Shown: one piece after another, positions 18,769-27,975 of the stretch
Position numbering within the stretch: position 1 is the stretch's first letter
Layout: every line of letters starts with the position of its first letter
Assembly: GCA_964019655.1 (NCBI GenBank)
Contig: CAXHTR010000002.1
Span: forward strand, 527,475 to 591,474
DNA: 64,000 nt
From: Perkinsela sp. pyNocScin1
Taxonomy: Eukaryota; Euglenozoa; Kinetoplastea; Prokinetoplastida; Perkinselidae
Direction of reading: 5' to 3'
Program-made: the position numbers and the translations under genes
The notes under the pieces: model-generated
Told to the model about the DNA's origin: nothing
Database searches by the model: none
What the model saw: only the letters and a program-made list of their open reading frames with translations

Positions 18769-19482
18769 ATGGATATTCTCACGATAGACCCCATTCGCTA
18801 TATCAGTGAGTCATCAGAGAGCGTCCTCTTTCTTGCTTCCAATGCAAAAGCAATCGGTGTCTCAGAAGAGGGGCAATTCGTAGCTAAAATGCGTCTTCCG
18901 AAAGCTTACCGCAATGAATATCTCGACAAAAAGCTTCGCAAGCAGCGAACAAGATCAGAAACGAAGATTCTGCAAAAATGCAATGAAATCACTGGCTTGA
19001 ATACCCCGAAACTTCTGGGGTGCAATCTCCAGAGCACAGTGATTTTCATGGAATATATCTCTGGCCAGTCACTCGCTGAGATAATACATGCGATCGGCAG
19101 CAGTCCATCTGCACAGCAATCTCTCTGTGAAATGTGTCGTAAGGCTGGTGCAGCTATCGGGAGTCTTCATAAATCAAACATAATTCACGGCGACCTGACG
19201 GCATCAAACTTTCTTGTCCAGGGTCCTGTGGCTGATGCAGCGATTTATGTGATTGACTTTGGTCTGTCGTTCATTTCACACACTGATGAAGATAGAGCAG
19301 TGGACCTTTATGCCTTTGAGCGATGTATAAAATCTATCAAAGCGTCACAGTCTGCATGTATGCTAGAATCAGTCTACGCTGGCTATGCATCTGCGATTGG
19401 AAACGATGATCTTTATTCGTGTACAATGAAAAAGCTTGGCCAAGTTCGGCTTCGGGGACGAAAACGCTCTATGGTCGGCTGA
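18769..19482 (+). CDS. BUD32: Bud32/PRPK kinase-ATPase of the KEOPS complex
   Basis: The 237-residue product has the whole Bud32 pattern: ATP-anchoring VAKMRLPKAYR with K40, the long basic helix KKLRKQRTRSETKILQKC, the catalytic loop HGDLTASN (D142) at 140-147, IDFGLS at 162-167, and the diagnostic basic C terminus RGRKRSMVG. Bud32 is the small kinase-like subunit of KEOPS/EKC, which makes N6-threonylcarbamoyl adenosine at tRNA position 37. It lies 76 bp after CFD1 and ends the plus-strand run. With TYW2 it is the second position-37 tRNA-modification gene within 11 kb. Confidence 0.92.
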   Translation: MDILTIDPIRYISESSESVLFLASNAKAIGVSEEGQFVAKMRLPKAYRNEYLDKKLRKQRTRSETKILQKCNEITGLNTPKLLGCNLQSTVIFMEYISGQSLAEIIHAIGSSPSAQQSLCEMCRKAGAAIGSLHKSNIIHGDLTASNFLVQGPVADAAIYVIDFGLSFISHTDEDRAVDLYAFERCIKSIKASQSACMLESVYAGYASAIGNDDLYSCTMKKLGQVRLRGRKRSMVG

Positions 19483-20131
19483 ATACTCAGTGTCCTCATA
19501 TCAAAAAAGCTACTTAGCTTCACGTGTAAATCTTTGTGGTTCTTAACCTTAATTTAGTAATCTTTCTACTCAGGTAGAAACGCTTTCGCAGCAACATAAA
19601 TTGAATAAAACTTACATGATGCACGAGAAACAGATCTTGATGTTCCAGGTCTGCCCTATACTGAAGCAATAGTATCCGCTTATGCATGGACATATTGATC
19701 ACACATATCTTCCTTACCACATTTCCAGCATCCTGTGACTACCAAACTACAGCAGCGAGGCTAAACTACAGCTGTAGTCTAGTGTCAGGCTACAGTCTGA
19801 AGAGGCTAAATAAAGTGTGGCACGTTTTAATTTTTAGATATGTGCGCGACGAAAATTTTCAACGCAATGAAGTTTTCAGAGATTCTTTCGCAAGCCGAAA
19901 GGTCCATACTACCCTTGATCTAGAAGCGCCAAAGGTCCATAGGTTTATTGACCCCACACGCATTCCCATTCAAAAATTTGATAAATAAATCCTTTAAAAG
20001 CTTATGCCATAGCGTATTATTTGGAAATATCAAGACTACAGCACGATATGCCACGAGATTCAGGCATGGGAACACGGGCAGACTTTCTGAATGAGTGCTT
20101 TAACACTTGTAATAATCAAAATCAGCGATGG
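19483..20131. other. convergent intergenic region with a short palindrome
   Basis: About 650 bp lie between the convergent BUD32 and NAA10 genes, the longest convergent gap in the gene-dense part. Plus-strand frames at 19686-19988 and 20021-20263 are open but unrecognised, and the second runs into NAA10. A perfect 14-bp palindrome, ACTACAGCTGTAGT, lies at 19765-19778 with related CTACAG and GGCTA words around it. I see no RNA gene. Confidence 0.4.
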
Positions 20132-20677
20132 CTAGAGGCGTTTGATCATTTCAAACGCGTCCTCCCCGTCGCCATAGTAAGACGCTGCTGTTTGTGCAAC
20201 GGTGAACTTCAGCTTCCTGCAATAGAGCTGGATTGCTGCTGCATTACTCCGCCGGACATGTAACGTTGCTATGCCTGCTCCATAAATGTCGCGCATTGCA
20301 TTCTGTCCTATTTGCATGAGCTCGGCCGCAATGCCGACTTTCCTATAAAAAGGGTGCACCGCGAGACTCGTAACGTGGCCTGATATTCGCAAGCTAGGGT
20401 CGACGCTCGATGATGCATCAGCTCTCTCATGCACCCTGCTTTCATCGTGGTGCTCTATCCTTCGCAATGCGTGAAGCTGCTCTTCTACACTATCCTCAAT
20501 TTTCCCTAAAATATACCCCTTCACTTTGCCTGTAAAGTCGACCTGGACATGTACCAAATCTGGCCAGCTTAGATAGTGATAGTAAAAATACTTCATTGTG
20601 TAATTCTCAGGGAGACAGTGCAAGTTCGAGTTCTGGATGTCGATGAGGTCTTTTGCTGTGGCTGGACGAATGTACAT
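20132..20677 (-). CDS. NAA10: NAA10/Ard1, catalytic subunit of N-terminal acetyltransferase NatA
   Basis: The 181-residue GNAT protein matches Naa10 closely: MYIRPATAKDLIDIQNSN, then LHCLPENYTMKYFYYHYLSWP, VKGYILGKIED, HVTSLAVHPFYRKVGIAAEL with the acetyl-CoA-binding RxxGxA (112-117), TLHVRRSNAAAIQLY, and YYGDGEDAFEM. NatA acetylates N termini exposed after Met removal, on the ribosome with NAA15. An insertion of about 35 polar residues (about 63-98, rich in Glu, His, Arg and Ser) precedes the HVTSLAV strand and is absent from human Naa10. The gene faces BUD32 and follows the AAA+ gene by 82 bp. Confidence 0.93.
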   Translation of the reverse strand: MYIRPATAKDLIDIQNSNLHCLPENYTMKYFYYHYLSWPDLVHVQVDFTGKVKGYILGKIEDSVEEQLHALRRIEHHDESRVHERADASSSVDPSLRISGHVTSLAVHPFYRKVGIAAELMQIGQNAMRDIYGAGIATLHVRRSNAAAIQLYCRKLKFTVAQTAASYYGDGEDAFEMIKRL

Positions 20678-20759
20678 GACTTATGATGTATCAAAACAAA
20701 GCTATGCCAGAGAATAATGAACGACGGCCATGAGAGCATATCATTCAGGGGTCGTTTTC

Positions 20760-22376
20760 TCATTTCAGATGTATGCTTTCCCATGTTTGCAGAGCATACA
20801 GCTCGCTAAATGTGTATGATGGCTTTGTCATCGCGAAGGCACTGGCAACAGCATGCTTCGATCTTTCCGTGAGATCATGGTTTCTATCATCTTGATTCTG
20901 CATGCATGATGCGTCCCCAAAACTAGATAAGGAGTGAACTGAGCGACACAAAGCGTCTACGTCGACAAACGTATAGCCTGTGTATCCATGAGCCATCTTT
21001 CTAACCAAGGATTGTCTATCGAGGTGACTTAAAACCTCATCCATTTGGGCAGACGTAAGCCTTTCCTTTTGCTTCTGTTTGATGAACATCATGGTCTCAT
21101 TGAAGCTTGGGGGATGGACATGAACTCTTCGTGTGAAGCGACCTCTATGATATAGCCGACCCGGGATTCTCTGTGGTGCATTCGTCGCAGCGATCAAGCA
21201 AACTTTGTGGTTGTGGAGAATGATATCGTCCATTTCCATCAAAAGCAAGCTCACGAGGCTAGGCGAAGAACGACTCTCAAAGTTATCATCGTTTGTGAAT
21301 ATACTTTCGAACTCATCAATGAATATCACTGCGGGTCCATTATCTTTGGCTTTACGAAAGAGTGTAGACAGGTTCTTCTCGGAGACGCCTATTTCTGGGC
21401 GGATAATGTTCGTTAAGCTTAAATTAAAAAATGATGCCCCAATTTCTGATGCAGCAGCTTTCGCGAGCATGGTTTTTCCGGTTCCTGGTAGACCATATAG
21501 AATAATATGCCTAGAGTCCGTTGTAGACAACTCCACACCGCTTGCCGGAGAATGAAAATAGGACTGAATAGTATCTCGAAGAATTCGCTTTGCCCTATCT
21601 AAACCGAATATGTCGTTCCATGCTACCTTGGGCACACGTGATTCGGATGAGCGAACAAATGCCATTCCATTGATTAGACTTTTGCCCGAATACAGGCGTG
21701 AATTTTTACAATCGCCCATGCGAACAGCGCGAGAAGCATCGATCATGAGATGCATCTTCGAAAGAACCCATGGGTGTACAAGAGAAATGTCACTTGTGGT
21801 GAAAATTATCGACTTCGTGGGTGCATGGCACCTTTCCTCAAAATCGTTAATGGCATTGATAAGCTGTAACTGTGCGTGCACTTCGCTGTGCAGATCACCA
21901 CTCAAAAGATCGAAATCAGAAATTGAATCGGACGAGCTGAGATTTATCGAATCCACTTTGCTTGGAGCGCTCGCTTCAGAAAGAGGTTGCTTCAGAGTAT
22001 CTCTGCATAGATCATCAATATTCTCTGCGATGAATAGAATCGCATCCTTTCTTGCTAAAGACTTCATCCACGGGTACTCACCTGTAAACATCTCTCGAGA
22101 CTTCACGAACTGTACCCCCGCCACAATTCTTTGTTTCTCGAAATGCTCCACCCATAGGCCACTGACTCTATCCACACACTCTGACTTGCCCACCCCTTTT
22201 TCACCATGTAATAAGATGACATTCGGCACCGATGAGCGCTTGGTATCGATTTTGGCTCTAAAAGCTTCATAGATAGATTTTGTTTTGGGCTCTAAACGCG
22301 CATGCGGTTGAAGCATAGTATCTAAAATGCGGAGAATCACCTCATCATCACTCGATGTGTTCTGTCCATCAGTCAT
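20760..22376 (-). CDS. tandem AAA+ ATPase, PEX1-like candidate
   Basis: The 538-residue product has two AAA+ modules. The first has a Walker A HGEKGVGKS (57-65) but a degenerate Walker B (AILFIAENIDDL), and its sensor region (IIFTTSDISLVHPWVL) resembles that of PEX1 D1. The second is canonical: GLPGTGKT at 295-302, VIFIDEFES at 350-358, sensor IAATNAP at 395-401 and an Arg-finger segment RGRFTRR. PEX1 and PEX6 pull PEX5 out of the peroxisome or glycosome membrane; other type II AAA proteins (NVL, AFG2) remain possible. It is much shorter than PEX1 (usually 900-1,300), lacking any long N-terminal domain. The AAA+ call is certain; the family is tentative. Confidence 0.6.
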   Translation of the reverse strand: MTDGQNTSSDDEVILRILDTMLQPHARLEPKTKSIYEAFRAKIDTKRSSVPNVILLHGEKGVGKSECVDRVSGLWVEHFEKQRIVAGVQFVKSREMFTGEYPWMKSLARKDAILFIAENIDDLCRDTLKQPLSEASAPSKVDSINLSSSDSISDFDLLSGDLHSEVHAQLQLINAINDFEERCHAPTKSIIFTTSDISLVHPWVLSKMHLMIDASRAVRMGDCKNSRLYSGKSLINGMAFVRSSESRVPKVAWNDIFGLDRAKRILRDTIQSYFHSPASGVELSTTDSRHIILYGLPGTGKTMLAKAAASEIGASFFNLSLTNIIRPEIGVSEKNLSTLFRKAKDNGPAVIFIDEFESIFTNDDNFESRSSPSLVSLLLMEMDDIILHNHKVCLIAATNAPQRIPGRLYHRGRFTRRVHVHPPSFNETMMFIKQKQKERLTSAQMDEVLSHLDRQSLVRKMAHGYTGYTFVDVDALCRSVHSLSSFGDASCMQNQDDRNHDLTERSKHAVASAFAMTKPSYTFSELYALQTWESIHLK

Positions 22377-22485
22377 AAATATGTTGCTTCAAAATAGCTC
22401 ATAGACTCAATATGAAGAAATACTTGATACTATGGTCAACAAAAATTTTGTGCTTATCATACATGCTCCTAGGAATTTTTCTATT

Positions 22486-25400
22486 TCAAAGAAGATTGCA
22501 GGCATTCTTCATGTCACTTTTTGCCTGGTTGCACTTGGCATACACCGAAGCGCGCTCATAGTACTTCGAGCACTCAAAATTCGTGCAAGAAAGCGGCAGC
22601 TCAAACGGAATATCATAATTTTCCATGCTCATGCACTTCTTGCAGTGCACGTGTAGCTTATATAGCTCGTCTGTAGAGCTCTGCAATATTGCGATGGAAC
22701 TCTTCACTGCGTACCTTTGCTCCACAAGAAAACAGGCATTGCAAATGTTCGTCATTGGCCTCGGCTGATCCGAACTGCAGTCAAAAAGAATTGTTTTTTT
22801 ACACACCTTGCACACATCTTTCTTGCTCATTGCTTTCAACTCAGTCTCTTGGTTAAACTGCTCCCACCGCTTCATAGCTTCCTGTCCCGTACCACTGCTT
22901 TTGGCGAGCTTGATGCACGAATAGACATCAACAGGCGTGTGTTTGAATACGCGCTGCAGAGGAGGAGCAATTTTGTGCTTTAAATAGTGCACCACGTCAA
23001 GGTGGAGCTCCCGGGGATAGGTCGATTGGTTCTTGCCGTGTGTGTTTCTCTTCCATAGAACGATAGGATGAATAACTTTTTCATACAGGGGGCGTGATAC
23101 GATGGGGAGAGGAAACTGATTTGGACCCTTGATGGTCTTTCTCTCTTTCTCTGCAATCGGCAGTAGCTGAATCAAATAAGGAACCCTTTCTCGGTCGAGG
23201 GAGGGAAATTTAAGCTTAAAGCTTTGCGATGCGCTGACGACTACAGGAAGATTTGACTTATTTACAGATCGGGCTCTTCTTGGCCCACCTAAAAATGCAT
23301 CCCTGTGCCTTTCGTTTGGCCTAGGGCCACCATCCCTATACAAATTTTCAGGTATAGGGGCGGAGGGCTTACGGCCACTTTGATAGACCCTCAGCTCATG
23401 CGAGTTGGCATTTCCTCGACTATCATTTTCTGTAACACTTCTCAATCGAAAGTCACCTATCCCTGGCTCTAATCTAAGATCGAATTTCCGAGCTTTCATC
23501 TCAGGATAGAGCAAAAACTCGACTGGGGATACCTCATTGGAAAGCACCATTTCGAACCATTCCGTGAGATATCGAGACATTGACCCAGAGTCTGGGCAAT
23601 GAAACCATTTCTTTATGCTTTCGCGAAGAATTATTTCAGTGATGACATTGTAATCACGGCGGACGCATTCAAGGCCCTTAGCCTCCCATTTATACTCAAA
23701 TTCTTCTTGTGAATTCCGTCTCCCGATGTGACTGGTATAGAATGCATTTCCAGTGTATCTCTTTGATTCGAGGAGGAAGCATGGATGAAATATTTTTTCG
23801 ATTTTCAGCGCTATTGGCGATGGAAATGTCTCACCTACCCATGAAACTATGCATTTTGCTATTTCATTCGCCTTTTTTCGAGACCCCTGAACATGAACGA
23901 ACAGGGAATCTGTATCACCGTAAACCACCTCTACATCAGAGACACCGATATCCTTTTTCCATCGATCACACTGTGAGCCAACGTACTGTATAGTGCGCTC
24001 CAAAATTAAACGCCCAAGAGTTACAATCGCATCAGCAAGCTCAACGCATGGTAGTCTTCCAGAGTAATATGCAGATGTATATCCATAGCTTACATTCGCA
24101 AGGTTCTTAAGCCCCCTCTGAAAGCGATCGAGCTTCTCATACAGGCGATTTTCAGTTTTCTCCGAAACCTTTCTCTTGATTGCATTCGCTTTGATTCTGT
24201 AAGCAAGAATACGCCGCAGCATACTCGGGAAGCATCCTGCATGAACAGGATGCGGTACGAATACCTCGCCATTTGGTGCGACAAAGGGCTTGTCTTTGTC
24301 GGGAAATTCAGCAAATATGCTCTCAGCTTGTTTGATAGATGTTGAGTAGCACAGATTGTAAGCGACCATAATCGAAGGGTACAGTGCACGAAAATCCAAA
24401 ACGACCACTGGGTCAGTATAAAAGCCTTTTTTAGGCTCTAAAACAAGCGGTATTGCTCCTGGCTGACGATGCTCAAAATGGAATTCATCAGCTTTTTCCC
24501 TAGCATTGTTCAAGAGAGATCCCTGCACAGACGGGTATAAAAGGCCCTGTGTGTCGATATCTCTCGATAAAACAGATTCAACTCTGAACTGCGATCCACG
24601 AGAAAGTGCATCGCTGAAAAGTGTTCCGTAAAGCAGGCACTGAAAGGATATGTTTTCGATAAGACCCCACTTTTGCTCAATTATTTGATAAAGCAGCTGA
24701 TGCCGATGACACAAGTGCCTTTGTATGAGGTCAATGATAAGATTGCAGCTATCTATGTCTTTTTGCCTTATTGAGGTATCAGTCTCAGTAAAGCCACTTT
24801 TCAATAGGTATTTGGCGAATATCTGTGGTGGAAACTCCGGCATACGATGTCCAAAAAGGTACCACGTAGCTGCGTTGAGCGTCTGTACGGTCTGTCTAGC
24901 CTTTTCTGTATCTTTTGAGAGCCTGTCTGGACCATGGTCATTTCGATACACCTGCCAAAGATTTAAAATTATGCGGCCATTGTCGACACAAACATTGCGC
25001 ATGGGGTTTTGAACTGATATCGTTGATTCAGTAGCACCCACATCAGGAACAATGTCAGCATCTATATTTGACTTTTTGAAGTCCTCGTTCGTGCAAGTCT
25101 CCGAAAATGCCCCGAGGAAAGTGTCTTTCTCATGAACAATATGTCGAGTATTCGCAGACCTCGACTGCATCAGATCGCCAGAATACCCTCTATCCAATCC
25201 ATAGTTATTCTTTCCCAGCCAGCTGCCCCCAAATTTTTGGTATCTCCCGACATTCAGAGTCTTTCTAGTGAGCAGGAAGTATCGCTGCTTTATAAGATTT
25301 AAACCAAGTCTATCATGATCCCATGAGATGATAAAGTCTGGGTCATACTGGAATATGATCTGGCATATATGAAGTATAAGACTAGCCTCTGATTGAAAAA

Positions 25401-27000
25401 TCTCTATCTGACAATTCATACGCTTGGTGGTCCCAGCATTAGGGATGTTCGAGTAGACGATTACCTTCTCGATTGCATTGCTCAAGTTTCTTGAGCTTTC
25501 AATGCCTCGGGCTTTATCACCTATGCGGATGTGACAAGCCACAATTCCCTTCTCACCATCTGCTAAGCATTCGATGAACAACAAGCGAGTCAAGCATAAT
25601 GGTAGATCATGTCGCTCATTAGTAGGACTGCCTCTGATACTCGATTCATATTTCGGCGACAGTGCATGCTGTAGCAACTTCTTCTTCTGAACCTTCTCAT
25701 ACATCCTGAATTTTTCTTTAGATTTTCTAGAACCACTTGAGAAAATGCTGTGATTGAAAGCAGAATGTAGCTGCGTTTGTGCAGATTCGCATTTATAGCG
25801 ACGAGATACATCACATCTAGGAAAGCGTGCATGTTCGGTGCGAGTTTGATGCGAAAAATGTAGAGTCATATCGAAAGCATTGCTACATGCACGAACTGCA
25901 TGGGTGAATGTCAGTGGGGAGCACGAATTGTAGCTTTCTGCATCACGCTCACAGTATGATGAAGGTGTATCAGACGGCATGCTGAGGCGAATCATGCGAT
26001 CAAGATTGGTACGGACGATTTTATCTTCCTGTGATCCTATAATTTTCTCTTTGCGCCCCGAAACTGGCTTGAGTGGCAGTGAATGCAGAAGGGTGACTAC
26101 CTCTAAATCCGTGGAGCAGCGCTTCTTTTTGCGAATTCGAGGACTATTCAGCTTTATCCAGTCCATCCCACGGATATGTGCATCGTGTAAAAACTGTGCA
26201 ATCCAGACGTACTGAGGGATATTCAACTTTAGTGTTGCGTCAGCCCAGCCTGAGTTTCCCGATGCAGCGGAAGGTCTAAACAGGTGGTGATACAGGCCGT
26301 AGATATTCCATGTCGTTCTTTCAACACATGGCGTGGTGGCTAGTATACGTATGGCTCTACTTGCAATGAAGCTGTTTCGACAAGAAACTCGTAAAAAAAG
26401 ACATTCATCTGCTGAGTATCGAAAAAATGACTTGCGCAACACACAATGAACAGCAAGCACATTATCGCCTGGAAAGGACCCATTGTCTAGCTTTTCGGGG
26501 TTCTTTTCATCCTTCAGTAGTGCCTGAAGCAAGGCGCTGGCTATTAGTTCACAATAATTTTTCGATCTGCCTCGAAAAGTATCTCGTGAGCCTCGAATTA
26601 TTGGTATAAGTGTGTCAAAATGATTCGCATCTCCTCGGGGTCGCATATAAAAGTAAGGGCGAATTCCGTGAACCTCCACAGATATACTTTCAGACTCTAG
26701 AGTCCTGCCAAATACTCGAAGGACATGGAGGGACTGCCATCTACTAAAAGGCTGATAAAATTTTGGTTCCCTTGGGTGATTTGTTGCGTAATTTATGCGC
26801 TGTTTGATCAATTTGCATGAATCACATTCTAAAAGTGCGGTATTACCCCGCTTGATGATGTCTATGCAGTTGGGATTATCTAATGCACGAAAGATTCGTC
26901 CGTGTGGTCTCTGGGATCTACAATAAACGAAAGCAGCTTCATCAAAATTTCCCGTGTCCAGTTCTACATGGTGGACCTGAAACACAAGGCGACGGTCCAT
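22486..27000 (-). CDS. REV3: REV3, catalytic subunit of DNA polymerase zeta
   Basis: The 1,504-residue protein is a B-family DNA polymerase. Near the N terminus, LHVLRVFGRT and VEVHGIRPYFYMRP match REV3. A DPDFIISWD exonuclease-like segment is near residue 555. Pol motif II (VLDFRALYPSIMVAYNLCYS) is near 866, a SYGYTSAYYSGRLPC motif follows, and motif I (VVYGDTDSLFVHV) is near 1028. The C terminus has two Cys pairs groups, CKVCKK..CNAC (near 1397) and CKKC..CSKYY (near 1455-1475), the second of which in pol zeta binds 4Fe-4S and the small subunits. It extends primers past lesions. Human REV3 is about twice as long; the large middle region is missing here, as in yeast. Confidence 0.92.
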   Translation of the reverse strand: MDRRLVFQVHHVELDTGNFDEAAFVYCRSQRPHGRIFRALDNPNCIDIIKRGNTALLECDSCKLIKQRINYATNHPREPKFYQPFSRWQSLHVLRVFGRTLESESISVEVHGIRPYFYMRPRGDANHFDTLIPIIRGSRDTFRGRSKNYCELIASALLQALLKDEKNPEKLDNGSFPGDNVLAVHCVLRKSFFRYSADECLFLRVSCRNSFIASRAIRILATTPCVERTTWNIYGLYHHLFRPSAASGNSGWADATLKLNIPQYVWIAQFLHDAHIRGMDWIKLNSPRIRKKKRCSTDLEVVTLLHSLPLKPVSGRKEKIIGSQEDKIVRTNLDRMIRLSMPSDTPSSYCERDAESYNSCSPLTFTHAVRACSNAFDMTLHFSHQTRTEHARFPRCDVSRRYKCESAQTQLHSAFNHSIFSSGSRKSKEKFRMYEKVQKKKLLQHALSPKYESSIRGSPTNERHDLPLCLTRLLFIECLADGEKGIVACHIRIGDKARGIESSRNLSNAIEKVIVYSNIPNAGTTKRMNCQIEIFQSEASLILHICQIIFQYDPDFIISWDHDRLGLNLIKQRYFLLTRKTLNVGRYQKFGGSWLGKNNYGLDRGYSGDLMQSRSANTRHIVHEKDTFLGAFSETCTNEDFKKSNIDADIVPDVGATESTISVQNPMRNVCVDNGRIILNLWQVYRNDHGPDRLSKDTEKARQTVQTLNAATWYLFGHRMPEFPPQIFAKYLLKSGFTETDTSIRQKDIDSCNLIIDLIQRHLCHRHQLLYQIIEQKWGLIENISFQCLLYGTLFSDALSRGSQFRVESVLSRDIDTQGLLYPSVQGSLLNNAREKADEFHFEHRQPGAIPLVLEPKKGFYTDPVVVLDFRALYPSIMVAYNLCYSTSIKQAESIFAEFPDKDKPFVAPNGEVFVPHPVHAGCFPSMLRRILAYRIKANAIKRKVSEKTENRLYEKLDRFQRGLKNLANVSYGYTSAYYSGRLPCVELADAIVTLGRLILERTIQYVGSQCDRWKKDIGVSDVEVVYGDTDSLFVHVQGSRKKANEIAKCIVSWVGETFPSPIALKIEKIFHPCFLLESKRYTGNAFYTSHIGRRNSQEEFEYKWEAKGLECVRRDYNVITEIILRESIKKWFHCPDSGSMSRYLTEWFEMVLSNEVSPVEFLLYPEMKARKFDLRLEPGIGDFRLRSVTENDSRGNANSHELRVYQSGRKPSAPIPENLYRDGGPRPNERHRDAFLGGPRRARSVNKSNLPVVVSASQSFKLKFPSLDRERVPYLIQLLPIAEKERKTIKGPNQFPLPIVSRPLYEKVIHPIVLWKRNTHGKNQSTYPRELHLDVVHYLKHKIAPPLQRVFKHTPVDVYSCIKLAKSSGTGQEAMKRWEQFNQETELKAMSKKDVCKVCKKTILFDCSSDQPRPMTNICNACFLVEQRYAVKSSIAILQSSTDELYKLHVHCKKCMSMENYDIPFELPLSCTNFECSKYYERASVYAKCNQAKSDMKNACNLL

Positions 27001-27092
27001 TTATCATCGACCAGCCTATACAAAATGAAATAAACACACTTCAATATAAAAGTGCTGTTGGACTGCTGGTCTTACCATCTGTAGGGGACGCA

Positions 27093-27845
27093 TTACTCAA
27101 CACTAAATGGTATGACAACACGACCGAGAGTTGTTTTCTTTGTCAGTAGCTTCTGATTGTCCGCTTCAATTTCCAAAATATTCAGTATATCCTCATCAAT
27201 AGCAGATGTAAGCTCAAAGAAAGTGATACGAATCTCCCATGGACCTTTGAGATCCGGTCTAGATAAACTCCTGCTGAAGTAAATATCCCAATGAAAGTGC
27301 TTTATTTCAGCCACGTTCGTTACATTAAGTTGGCGGTCATGGATTTTCATCCATTTCTCGTGGGATGCATCAAAGATACTGCTCAAGCAAGGTGCTGGTG
27401 CTTTTAATGGTGATATCCACTGAAGGCCGAAGTCTTCAAGCTTATATCCGCTGTCTTCAGTGTAGCCATTGTACTTTATCCGGTGACCATGGCTTTTTGA
27501 AGCTAGTTCGATGTTAAATCGCACGTTTTTGAGTCGAAGGACATTAGCAATGGGGGTTTTCGCATACAGCTTAAGCTTGACACATAAGTCATGATATGAA
27601 AGGAATGGGCAAGTTTCGTTCTCCGAGCCTCGTTCGCCAAGGCGTGATTTAACATCGTCAACCTCATTCTGTGGCCTTGTGACTATTTGCACGGAAGCAT
27701 TTTTAATTTTAAGCAGATCATTGCCCAGATGACACATTTTTGAAGCATTTTTTATGTCAAGGCCCACTTCAATCGGCATCTGGCATCGAAACTTGGTATT
27801 ACAATTCGGCTCTGAGCACAGCACGACGGAAAGTAAAAAATTCAT
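27093..27845 (-). CDS. hypothetical protein upstream of REV3
   Basis: The 250-residue product is not recognised. It starts with a short hydrophobic stretch (MNFLLSVVLCS) followed by Cys residues, and contains alternating polar and hydrophobic segments suggestive of beta structure (VRFNIELASKSHGHRIKY; WEIRITFFELTSAI; TLGRVVIPFSVE). No zinc site, membrane span or nucleotide-binding motif is visible. Start and stop fit the local spacing (92 bp to REV3, 130 bp from oligopeptidase B on the same strand), which supports a real gene. Confidence 0.55.
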   Translation of the reverse strand: MNFLLSVVLCSEPNCNTKFRCQMPIEVGLDIKNASKMCHLGNDLLKIKNASVQIVTRPQNEVDDVKSRLGERGSENETCPFLSYHDLCVKLKLYAKTPIANVLRLKNVRFNIELASKSHGHRIKYNGYTEDSGYKLEDFGLQWISPLKAPAPCLSSIFDASHEKWMKIHDRQLNVTNVAEIKHFHWDIYFSRSLSRPDLKGPWEIRITFFELTSAIDEDILNILEIEADNQKLLTKKTTLGRVVIPFSVE

Positions 27846-27975
27846 TTAAATGATAGCAGTGCGCATTGCGAAGAGTGGTAGTAGAGTAGAAGTATAGAAA
27901 AAATAGCTATGTCATAATGGTTAAGCATGCATTTATAGCTAAATCTACAGACTTATCGTCAACAAAGATCCACGA

